Shown piece after piece: positions 1-5,607 of a stretch of 10,490 nucleotides of DNA; position 1 is the stretch's first letter; every line of letters starts with the position of its first letter. The notes under the pieces were generated by a model. The model searched no databases, had not been told where the DNA came from, and saw only the letters and a program-made list of their open reading frames with translations. This DNA comes from an uncultured Oscillospiraceae bacterium (lineage in GTDB: Bacteria; Bacillota; Clostridia; Oscillospirales; Oscillospiraceae). Both the position numbers and the translations under genes were made by a program. Where the stretch lies: positions 1-10,490 of the forward strand of contig CAKTZN010000060.1 of assembly GCA_934635545.1 (NCBI GenBank), in the 5' to 3' direction.

Positions 1-381
1 GACACCCAGATGATCGAGAAGATCCAGTCCTCCCTGGTGAACACCATCCCCCTGTGGAAGAGCCAGATGGTGCTGGCCCTGGGCATGGAGCACAGCCGTC
101 AGGCCACCGCCGCCCAGAACGCCGTCACCGAGATGACCAACGAGCTGCTGAAGAAGAACGCCGATACCCTGAAGATGGGCACCATCGCCACCGCCAAGGA
201 GGCGGAGCGCAGCGTGGTGGATATCGAGACGCTGCAGCACACCAACCAGCAGTTGATCTCCACCCTGGACGAGGTGACCCGCATCCAGAAGGAGGGCGCC
301 GCCAAGCGCAAGGAGGCGGAAGCCGAGCTGGGCCGCATCGAGGGTGAGCTGAAGCAGAAGCTGATGGAGCTGAGAGGGTAA
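1..381 (+). CDS. telA: TelA-family toxic anion resistance protein, C-terminal part (5' end outside window)
   Basis: The reading frame is open from base 1 (first codons Asp-Thr-Gln) to TAA at 379-381, so the gene begins before the window and the first visible ATG at 10 is internal. About 126 C-terminal residues are visible. They match the well-conserved end of the XpaC/TelA family: the IPLWKSQMVLALG stretch, then TNELLKKNADTLK, then a Glu/Lys-rich helical tail (VDIETLQHTNQQLISTLDE) that should form a coiled coil. No membrane segment is visible, so the protein is probably cytoplasmic or peripheral. TelA proteins are linked to resistance to tellurite and other toxic anions and to cell-envelope stress, but the biochemical role is unsettled. 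The downstream TPM-domain gene lies on the same strand with no terminator between, so the two are probably co-transcribed. Family assignment is firm; the role is known only by family. Confidence 0.9.
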   Translation, partial: DTQMIEKIQSSLVNTIPLWKSQMVLALGMEHSRQATAAQNAVTEMTNELLKKNADTLKMGTIATAKEAERSVVDIETLQHTNQQLISTLDEVTRIQKEGAAKRKEAEAELGRIEGELKQKLMELRG

Positions 382-417
382 ACCAACACACCGGGGCACG
401 ATTCCCCTATGAACTAT

Positions 418-433
418 CTCCTTCCGAAAGGAG
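418..433 (+). promoter_or_regulatory. Hairpin enclosing the Shine-Dalgarno of the TPM-domain gene
   Basis: CTCCTT (418-423) is the exact complement of AAGGAG (428-433), with a CCGA loop between. The right arm is the ribosome binding site of the gene starting at 443, so the folded mRNA would hide it. The stem is short (6 bp, extendable by one T-G wobble at 417/434). The upstream telA stop at 381 is too far away for a terminating ribosome to cover and open the stem directly. Pairing is seen in the sequence; a regulatory effect is inferred. Confidence 0.4.
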
Positions 434-442
434 GAATATCCC

Positions 443-1507
443 ATGAAAATTTTCAAAAACCGTGCCGTGGCATGGGTGGTGCTGGCGCTGGCGGTGATCG
501 GCAGCGTGTGCATCGGCCTTGCCCGGAGGGACAGCTTCCTGGCCAAGGAGCCCACGGCGCTGCTGGATGTCCAGTACCGCCAGTGGATCTGCGACGATGC
601 CGGGCTGCTCAGCGATGAGACGGAGCAGTTGATCGGACAGTACAACACCGATTGGGATCAGAAATACTACGCCGTGGTGGCGGTGGCCACCGTGGATCAG
701 GTGACCGGCTGGAAGGATCAGGAGTACGCCGCCGCGCTGGGCAAGGAATGGGGCCTGGGCGCCAACGACATGATCCTGCTGCTGGTAAAGGACGGCGACT
801 GGCAGGTCTACTGCGGCGACAGCGTGGGCCAGTATATGACCGACACCCAGCAGCAGAAGCTGCGCAGCGCCATCGAGAGCACCTATTACAGCGGCGACTT
901 TGACGGCGCGGTGACGGCCTTCTTCCGGCAGGCGGACGTGTTCTACGGCCAGTTCGGCCAACAGTACGGCGGCGGATACGGCAGCAGCGATACCATCGGC
1001 TGGACGGCCAATACGCCCAGCACCGCCAGGACCGGCGGTGTGTCGCTGGGCGGCGTGGTGCTGCTGATCCTGGCCATCTTCGTGGTGTGGATGCTGCTGG
1101 ACCGGGTGCGGTATAACCGCTACCGGCGGCGGTATATTCTGGGCGCACCGGTGAATGTGGTGCGGCCGGTGTACTATCCCATCTTCTGGGGCCGCGCCCT
1201 GCGTCCCCGTCCGCCCCGGCAGCCCAGAGCGCCCTATGGCGGCGGCCCGCGGCCTCCCATGGGCGGCGGCTATCAGCCTCCCCGCAGCGGCGGCGGATAC
1301 CGTCCGCCCCAGAGCAGCTATCGCCCCCCGCGCAGCACGCCCCGTCCGGGCAGCGGCTTTGGCAGCCGTCCCGGCGGCGGTTTCGGCGGCGGTGGCTTCA
1401 GCGGCGGAAGCCGTGGCGGATTTGGCGGCGGTGGCTTCGGAGGAGGTTCCCGCGGTGGCCGCGGAGGCGGCTTCGGCGGCGGCGGCTTCGGCGGCGGACG
1501 CCGGTAA
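443..1507 (+). CDS. TPM-domain membrane protein with Pro/Gly/Arg-rich tail
   Basis: This 354-residue protein starts at ATG 443, nine nt after an AAAGGAGG ribosome binding site. Order of parts: a hydrophobic signal anchor (about 7-27), a TPM domain (about 45-170) opening with WICDDAGLLSDETEQLI and containing the WGLGANDMILLLVKD core, a linker, a second membrane span (about 200-219, GGVVLLILAIFVVWMLL), a basic stretch (221-231), then a low-complexity tail from about 250 to the end. The tail goes from Pro/Arg/Gly/Tyr-rich to pure Gly/Phe/Ser/Arg repeats. TPM domains (named for TLP18.3, Psb32 and MOLO-1) face the outside or lumen; in plants TLP18.3 acts in photosystem II repair, while bacterial roles are poorly known. 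Both spans suggest an extracytoplasmic TPM domain and a cytoplasmic tail, by topology inference. It lies 61 nt after telA and ends in a strong terminator. Gly-rich ends are common in bacterial TPM proteins; the Arg content makes this one RGG-like. Confidence 0.85.
   Translation: MKIFKNRAVAWVVLALAVIGSVCIGLARRDSFLAKEPTALLDVQYRQWICDDAGLLSDETEQLIGQYNTDWDQKYYAVVAVATVDQVTGWKDQEYAAALGKEWGLGANDMILLLVKDGDWQVYCGDSVGQYMTDTQQQKLRSAIESTYYSGDFDGAVTAFFRQADVFYGQFGQQYGGGYGSSDTIGWTANTPSTARTGGVSLGGVVLLILAIFVVWMLLDRVRYNRYRRRYILGAPVNVVRPVYYPIFWGRALRPRPPRQPRAPYGGGPRPPMGGGYQPPRSGGGYRPPQSSYRPPRSTPRPGSGFGSRPGGGFGGGGFSGGSRGGFGGGGFGGGSRGGRGGGFGGGGFGGGRR
1366..1503 (+). repeat. Coding Gly-Phe/Gly-Arg low-complexity repeats
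   Basis: The 3' end of the TPM-domain gene consists of imperfect GGC-rich repeats coding for units such as GGGFGGGGF and GGSRGG, repeated three times in differing order. Synonymous changes (ggc, ggt, gga) between units show that the repeats are not very recent copies. Such repeats may vary in number between strains by slippage. Confidence 0.7.
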
Positions 1508-1518
1508 TGAAATCGGAT

Positions 1519-1551
1519 AAAAGGCTCAACGGCGCTGCCGTTGAGCCTTTT
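1519..1551 (+). terminator. Intrinsic terminator after the TPM-domain gene
   Basis: A perfect 15-bp stem (1519-1533 with 1537-1551) and a 3-nt GCT loop begins 11 nt after the TAA stop. The right arm ends in TTTT followed by GTGTC. The left arm starts with AAAA, so the structure could also stop transcription on the other strand, but no minus-strand gene reads into it here. Confidence 0.9.
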
Positions 1552-1594
1552 GTGTCAATTTTCAAGATGTTTGGAAACGGGGAACACATTATCG

Positions 1595-1623
1595 TTGACA
1601 GTTTCCGGCATGCTTGCTATAAT
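1595..1623 (+). promoter_or_regulatory. Perfect-consensus sigma-A/sigma-70 promoter of the ABC transporter genes
   Basis: TTGACA at 1595-1600 and TATAAT at 1618-1623 are both exact consensus boxes separated by exactly 17 nt, with an extended -10 TGC at 1615-1617. Transcription would start near 1630, giving an untranslated leader of about 105 nt before ATG 1735. The inverted repeat GGAAAC (1573-1578) / GTTTCC (1601-1606) flanks the -35 box and might be an operator, though it is short. A promoter this strong usually implies repression or post-transcriptional control; that part is inference. Confidence 0.85.
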
Positions 1624-1636
1624 ACGCCCGCTTTCA

Positions 1637-1684
1637 GAAAAAAGTTTGCTTTTTTCACCGCAGCCTCTTGCTTGTGACGCTGCG
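1637..1684 (+). other. Structured 5' leader of the ABC transporter mRNA
   Basis: Two stem-loops follow the predicted transcription start. The first is a perfect 8-bp A/U-rich stem, 1637-1644 with 1649-1656, with a TTTG loop. The second pairs CGCAGC (1659-1664) with GCTGCG (1679-1684) around a 14-nt loop. Neither is followed by a proper U-run, so they are not obvious terminators. The rest of the 1552-1734 stretch holds the promoter, this leader and the GGGAGG ribosome binding site (1721-1726). I recognise no known riboswitch class. Confidence 0.4.
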
Positions 1685-1734
1685 TGATATGATAGGATAC
1701 AGGAGACATATAAGGTAATTGGGAGGAAATCGAA

Positions 1735-2448
1735 ATGCTTACGATCCAACATCTGACGAAACGATACGGCGAGAAGAAGGCCGTGGACGATCTGAGCCTG
1801 CACATCGCACCGGGCGAGATCTACGGCTTTATCGGCCACAACGGCGCGGGCAAGACCACCACGCTGAAATCCGTGGTGGGCATCCTGCAGTTTGACGAGG
1901 GCGAGATCACCATCGACGGCCACTCCGTCAAGGCCGATCCCCTGGCCTGCAAGCGGGAGCTGGCTTACATCCCCGACAACCCGGATTTGTACGATTTTAT
2001 GACCGGCATCAAGTATCTGAACTTCGTGGCCGACATCTTCGGTGTGGGCGCGGCGGAGCGGCAGGCGCGCATCCGCAAGTATGCCGACGCTTTTGAGCTG
2101 ACGGACGACCTGGCCCAGCCCATCGCTGCCTATTCCCATGGCATGAAGCAGAAGCTGGCCATCATCGCCGCGTGGCTCCATCAGCCGAAGCTCATCATCA
2201 TGGATGAGCCCTTTGTGGGCCTGGATCCCAAGGCGTCCCACCTGCTGAAGGGCATGATGCGTGAGGTCTGTGACAACGGCGGCGCCATCTTCTTCTCCAC
2301 CCATGTGCTGGAGGTGGCGGAAAAGCTCTGCGACAAGGTGGCCATCATCAAGGGCGGCAAGCTGATCCGCTCCGGCACCATGGAGGAGGTCAAGGGCGAC
2401 GACAGTCTGGAAGAGGTCTTCCTGGAACTGGAGGGAGAGGAATGCTGA
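1735..2448 (+). CDS. ABC transporter ATP-binding protein (ABC-2 exporter type)
   Basis: This 237-residue ATPase powers the membrane protein encoded immediately downstream. All nucleotide-binding motifs are visible: Walker A GHNGAGKTT (34-42), signature YSHGMKQ (133-139), Walker B LIIMDEP (153-159), D-loop GLD (162-164) and the switch histidine in FFSTH (His190). The Q-loop position reads AYIPDNPDLYD, with Asp81 where most ABC ATPases have Gln; this substitution is familiar from EcsA-like ABC-2 ATPases. The length is normal for an uncoupled ATPase subunit with a short C-terminal part. Start ATG 1735 has GGGAGG eight nt upstream. The stop overlaps the permease start by 7 nt, so translation is probably coupled. 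The gene is under the consensus promoter at 1595-1623. The substrate cannot be told from the sequence; the nearby MerR/GyrI regulator hints at a drug or toxic-compound response, by context only. Confidence 0.93.
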   Translation: MLTIQHLTKRYGEKKAVDDLSLHIAPGEIYGFIGHNGAGKTTTLKSVVGILQFDEGEITIDGHSVKADPLACKRELAYIPDNPDLYDFMTGIKYLNFVADIFGVGAAERQARIRKYADAFELTDDLAQPIAAYSHGMKQKLAIIAAWLHQPKLIIMDEPFVGLDPKASHLLKGMMREVCDNGGAIFFSTHVLEVAEKLCDKVAIIKGGKLIRSGTMEEVKGDDSLEEVFLELEGEEC

Positions 2449-4037
2449 AGCTTCTGGTAAAAAAACAGCTTTTTGAAATTTTCCGCAGCTATTTCTACGA
2501 CGCCAAGAAGAACAAGGCCCGCACCAAGGGGGCGACAATCGGCTACATCGTGATGTTCGTGCTGCTGATGGCGGGCCTGCTGGGCACCATGTTCGGCGTG
2601 CTGTCCAACACCATGTGCGGCCCTCTGGCGGAGATGGGGATGGACTGGCTGTACTTCGTCATCATGGGCATGATGGCGGTGTTTCTGGGCGCCTTCGGCA
2701 GCGTGTTCAACACCTATTCCGGCCTCTATCTGGCCAAGGACAACGACCTGCTGCTGTCCATGCCCATTCCCGTGCGGGTCATCATAACCTCACGGCTGCT
2801 GAGCGTGTATCTCATGGGTCTGATGTACTCCGGTATCGTGATCCTGCCGGCCATCATCGTGTACTGGTTCACCGTCCCTGTCACGGCGGGGCGCATCCTG
2901 GGCGGCGTGGTGCTGCTGGTGGACATCTCCCTGTTCGTGCTGACGCTGTCCTGCGCCCTGGGCTGGGTGGTGGCCAAGATCAGCCTGAAGCTGAAGCGCA
3001 AGAGCTTTATCACCGTGATCGTTTCGCTGGTGTTCTTCGGGCTGTACTACTTCGTCTGCTTCCGCTCTCAGGCCATGATCACCGATCTGCTGCTGAATGC
3101 GGAGGATGTGGGCAATAAGCTCAAGGGGATCTATCCCCTGTACCTCTTCGGCCGGGTGGGCTGCGGCGACGGCGTGGCTATGCTGATCGTCTCCGCCGTG
3201 GTGATCGCCCTGCTGGCGCTGGTGTGGTATCTCATCGCCCGCAGCTTTCTGCACATCGCCACCGCCTCCGGCAATACCGCCAAGACGGTCTATCACGAGA
3301 AGACGGTCAAGCCCGTCAGCGCCGACGCCGCTCTGCTGCGCAAGGAGCTGGGCCGGTTCACCTCCAGCCCCCTCTACATGCTGAACTGCGGCCTGGGCAC
3401 GGTGTTTCTGGTGGTCCTGGCGGTGCTGGCCCTCATCAAGGGCCGTGAGGTGTTCCTGATGATGAACGCCCTGTTCGCCGGAGGCGAGGGCTTCGTGACG
3501 GTGCTGGCGGCGCTGTGCCTGTGCCTGCTGGCAGGCAGCAACGATATCAGTACCCCGTCCGTGTCGCTGGAGGGCAAGAGCCTGTGGATCGCCCAGTCGC
3601 TGCCCATCGACCCGTGGCAGGCGCTGCGGGCCAAGCTGAGAATGCACCTGCTGATAACGGAGCTGCCGCTGGTGGTGTGCGCCGTGTGCGTGGCGGCGGT
3701 GTCCGGCGCGGCGCTGCCGGAGATCGTCACGATGATCGTGACGCCCATGGTATATGTGGTGCTGAGCGCGGCCTTTGGCCTCTTTATGGGTCTGAAGCGG
3801 CCCAATCTCAACTGGACCAGCGAGGTGGCGCCCATCAAGCAGGGGCTGGCCGTGTTCCTGTCCATGTTCGGCGGTTGGCTGGTGGCTGTGGCGCTGGGCT
3901 TCCTGTATTACGCCCTGATGGCCCGCGTGGGCGCGGTGGCGTTTCTGCTGGCGGCGACGGTGCTGTTCGCCGTGCTGGCGCTGGTGCTGCTGCGGTGGCT
4001 GAAAAACACCGGCGCGAAAATTTATCAGCATCTGTAA
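2442..4037 (+). CDS. ABC-2 type exporter permease, about 12 membrane spans
   Basis: The 531-residue protein starts inside the ATPase gene, at an ATG preceded by GGAGAGGA. It opens with a basic amphipathic helix (LVKKQLFEIFRSYF) and a Lys/Arg loop, then about 12 hydrophobic spans, near 33-54, 68-90, 117-143, 151-178, 189-206, 244-264, 315-333, 350-367, 403-422, 430-450, 468-490 and 496-518. The motif LLLSMPIPVRVIITSRL (103-119) recurs in altered form as LWIAQSLPIDPWQALRAKL (381-399), so the protein looks like two related six-span halves in one chain. A short soluble linker (about 270-310, containing LRKELGRF) separates the halves. A typical ABC-2 permease has six spans and dimerises; this one would supply both membrane halves to an ATPase homodimer. 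No terminator is evident after the TAA, and the MerR gene follows after 89 nt. Transporter type is firm; substrate and direction (export) are inferred from family. Confidence 0.88.
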   Translation: MLKLLVKKQLFEIFRSYFYDAKKNKARTKGATIGYIVMFVLLMAGLLGTMFGVLSNTMCGPLAEMGMDWLYFVIMGMMAVFLGAFGSVFNTYSGLYLAKDNDLLLSMPIPVRVIITSRLLSVYLMGLMYSGIVILPAIIVYWFTVPVTAGRILGGVVLLVDISLFVLTLSCALGWVVAKISLKLKRKSFITVIVSLVFFGLYYFVCFRSQAMITDLLLNAEDVGNKLKGIYPLYLFGRVGCGDGVAMLIVSAVVIALLALVWYLIARSFLHIATASGNTAKTVYHEKTVKPVSADAALLRKELGRFTSSPLYMLNCGLGTVFLVVLAVLALIKGREVFLMMNALFAGGEGFVTVLAALCLCLLAGSNDISTPSVSLEGKSLWIAQSLPIDPWQALRAKLRMHLLITELPLVVCAVCVAAVSGAALPEIVTMIVTPMVYVVLSAAFGLFMGLKRPNLNWTSEVAPIKQGLAVFLSMFGGWLVAVALGFLYYALMARVGAVAFLLAATVLFAVLALVLLRWLKNTGAKIYQHL

Positions 4038-4056
4038 AAATTTCCTTTTTCGGGGG

Positions 4057-4087
4057 TTGACTCTGCCACTGTGTCAGGGGGTATCCT
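4057..4087 (+). promoter_or_regulatory. MerR-type promoter/operator with 19-nt spacer
   Basis: TTGACT (4057-4062) and TATCCT (4082-4087) are separated by 19 nt, the overlong spacing characteristic of promoters activated by MerR-family proteins through DNA untwisting. The spacer contains the imperfect dyad CCACTG-TGT-CAGGGG (pairing CC.CTG with CAG.GG) centred near 4073, the expected regulator site. It lies directly upstream of the MerR gene, so autoregulation is likely. Transcription would begin near 4094. The boxes are seen; regulator binding is inferred. Confidence 0.65.
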
Positions 4088-4126
4088 CTATCTGAGCTCA
4101 AGAACAGAACGCATGGAGGTACCGCT

Positions 4127-4939
4127 ATGCTGAAGATCGGAGAATTTTCCAAGCTGTCCCGCGTCAGCGTCCGGATGCTGCGCCATTATGACGACATCGG
4201 CTTGCTGCACCCGGCGGAGATCGACCGGTTCACCGACTACCGCTATTACAGCGAAGCCCAGTTGCCCACCGTGTGCCGCATCACGGCGCTGAAGGATATG
4301 GGCTTCCGTCTGGCGGACATCTGCCGGATCCTGGACTTCTATGACGACCGCCAGCGGCTGGACGAATGTCTCGCCGCCCAACAGGCGGTGCTGGAGGCCC
4401 AGGCGGAGGATGTGGCCCGGAAGCTGCGGCTGTTGGACAGCGCACGGAAGCGATTGAGAAAGGAAGATACCATGGCTTATAATGTTACTGTCAAGACCCT
4501 GCCCCAGCGCTATGCCGCCTGTGTGCGGATGACCATTCCCTGCTACGAGAAGGAGGGCATGGTGTGGGGCATCCTCTGCGCCGAAACCGACCATATGCAC
4601 CTGATCCCCGACGATCCCTGCTATTGCAGCGTCACGTTCCTGGACACCGAGTACAAGGAGCGCGACGTGGAGGTGGAGGCCCAGAAAACCGTCAAGGGTC
4701 AGTACCCCGACACGGAGCATGTGAAGTTCCGCACGCTGCCCGCCGTCACCTACGCAAGCTGCACCTACAAGGGCAGCTACGCCCACATCGGCGAGGTCAA
4801 CGCCGCCGTGGCCGCCTGGATCGAGGCCAACGGCTATCACTACGCCGGGCCCATGTTCAACATCTACCATGTCTCGCCCCACGAGACCCAGAACCCCGAC
4901 GAGTTCATCACCGAGGTGTGCTACCCCGTCACCAAGTGA
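4127..4939 (+). CDS. MerR-family regulator with GyrI-like effector-binding domain
   Basis: The 270-residue protein begins at ATG 4127, six nt after GGAGGT. Residues 3-27 (KIGEFSKLSRVSVRMLRHYDDIGLL) are the MerR helix-turn-helix and 33-42 (DRFTDYRYYS) the wing. Residues 45-71 form the second helical part (LKDMGFRLADICRIL). A coiled-coil dimerisation helix runs about 73-113. From about 117 to the end is a GyrI-like/AraC-effector-type domain, ending in the typical EFITEVCYPV strand. Regulators of this build (BmrR, Mta, TipA) bind amphiphilic drugs in the C-terminal domain and activate transporter genes and often themselves. Here the gene has its own MerR-type promoter and terminator, and it lies 89 nt after an ABC exporter that has a different, consensus promoter. 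Whether it controls that exporter is unproven. An in-frame ATG at residue 116, with its own ribosome binding site, could yield the ligand-binding domain alone. Confidence 0.93.
   Translation: MLKIGEFSKLSRVSVRMLRHYDDIGLLHPAEIDRFTDYRYYSEAQLPTVCRITALKDMGFRLADICRILDFYDDRQRLDECLAAQQAVLEAQAEDVARKLRLLDSARKRLRKEDTMAYNVTVKTLPQRYAACVRMTIPCYEKEGMVWGILCAETDHMHLIPDDPCYCSVTFLDTEYKERDVEVEAQKTVKGQYPDTEHVKFRTLPAVTYASCTYKGSYAHIGEVNAAVAAWIEANGYHYAGPMFNIYHVSPHETQNPDEFITEVCYPVTK
4459..4474 (+). promoter_or_regulatory. Internal ribosome binding site and in-frame start in the MerR gene
   Basis: AAAGGAAG at 4459-4466 lies just before an in-frame ATG (4472-4474, Met116). The spacing from AGGA to ATG is 7 nt, which is optimal. 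The codons around it (CGA TTG AGA AAG GAA GAT) are unlike the CGC/CTG/GAG style of the rest of the gene, as if kept for the ribosome site. Initiation here would make a 155-residue free GyrI-like domain (4472-4939), at exactly the domain boundary. This resembles TipAS of Streptomyces; use of the start is inferred. Confidence 0.45.
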
Positions 4940-4949
4940 CCCTCTGCAT

Positions 4950-4993
4950 AAAAAGCATAAGGACTGCCGTATACGGCAGTCCTTATGCTTTTT
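4950..4993. terminator. Perfect 44-bp palindromic bidirectional terminator
   Basis: Every base from 4950 to 4971 pairs with 4972 to 4993. The GC-rich core (GGACTGCCG/CGGCAGTCC) is flanked by GCATAA/TTATGC and ends in AAAAA on the left and TTTTT on the right, so it acts as hairpin plus U-run in both directions. It sits 10 nt after the MerR stop and shares base 4993 with the stop codon of the convergent DUF3786 gene. Confidence 0.92.
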
Positions 4994-5595
4994 CAGGTTC
5001 TTGTGATGTTTTCGGTCAGCCGCTCCAGGATCAGCTCTCCCACCACCACGGCGTCCTCCACCGTCAGGTAGTGGGCGGCGCTCTCATCCAGGAACATCCG
5101 GCCCGACGCGGGGAATTCCTCGTCGGCAAACCAGATCCGCAGCCACAGGGGATAGCGGGGCAGGAACGGGATGCGGGCGCACAGGTCGGCGTTGGAGGGC
5201 TCCAGCACCGCGCCCAGGGCCAGCAGGCGGCGGCGCAGTTCCTCCGGCGGCAGAAGCCCCAGATGCAGGCGGATGTCCGTCTCCGCCCGGCGGTCAAATC
5301 CGCCGCCCCGCACCATGCCCTCGGGATACTGGCCGAAGGCCATCATCTTTCCCGACAGGGGTGTGCCGTCCGCCAGATCCAGATAGTGCAGCAGCGTCAG
5401 GGTGTGCCACATGTCCAGCGCCAGCTGTACGGTGAGCTCCGGCACCGTGACGGTGACGGTCCGGCCCAGGGTAGGCACGGTGAAGCGGCCCTCATGCCAG
5501 GCGACGCCCGCCCGGCGGGCGATTTCCGCCGGATCGTGGCGCGCAAGGCGCTGCCGCGCCACTGCCAGCATGCTTTCATATTGGGGGTTGGCCAT
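4993..5595 (-). CDS. DUF3786 domain protein
   Basis: The 200-residue protein is the last gene of the minus-strand operon. Start ATG 5595 follows AAAGGAG, which overlaps the stop of the DUF3810 gene 12 nt upstream. The whole chain fits DUF3786: an N-terminal helical part (YESMLAVARQRLARHDPAEIARRAG), a strand-rich segment with GRTVTVTVPELTVQLAL, the LLHYLDLADGTPLSGKMMAFGQYPEG region (about 68-93), and the strongly conserved end FLPRYPLWLRIWFADEEF (about 144-161) leading to DESAAHYLTVEDAVVV (170-185). There is no signal peptide or membrane span, so it is cytoplasmic. The family is common in anaerobic bacteria and archaea; I know of no established function. TGA stop is at 4993-4995, inside the edge of the terminator palindrome. 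Its place in an operon with an Opp/Nik-type transporter is context only and gives no firm role. Confidence 0.8.
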   Translation of the reverse strand: MANPQYESMLAVARQRLARHDPAEIARRAGVAWHEGRFTVPTLGRTVTVTVPELTVQLALDMWHTLTLLHYLDLADGTPLSGKMMAFGQYPEGMVRGGGFDRRAETDIRLHLGLLPPEELRRRLLALGAVLEPSNADLCARIPFLPRYPLWLRIWFADEEFPASGRMFLDESAAHYLTVEDAVVVGELILERLTENITRT

Positions 5596-5607
5596 GGGGT
5601 GCTCCTT

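Noticed and set aside
393..407. GGGG/CCCC hairpin after telA as a terminator
   Set aside because: The stem has four pairs and no U-run follows, so it does not support separation of telA from the TPM-domain gene.
1689..1718. Nine-codon upstream frame (MIGYRRHIR) in the exporter leader, rich in rare AGG, AGA and ATA codons
   Set aside because: It would suit a leader-peptide attenuator, but no ribosome site precedes it, and the codons may simply reflect AT-rich noncoding sequence. It is kept only as a detail to examine if the leader proves conserved.
2790..4031. Minus-strand open frame of 413 codons opposite the ABC-2 permease
   Set aside because: Its His/Gln-rich composition is the antisense image of a hydrophobic membrane protein; there is no ribosome site or known domain.
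4038..4056. Possible terminator after the ABC-2 permease (AAAAATTTCCTTTTT)
   Set aside because: Only a 5-bp A/U stem is possible, too weak to support a terminator call; read-through into the MerR gene remains possible.
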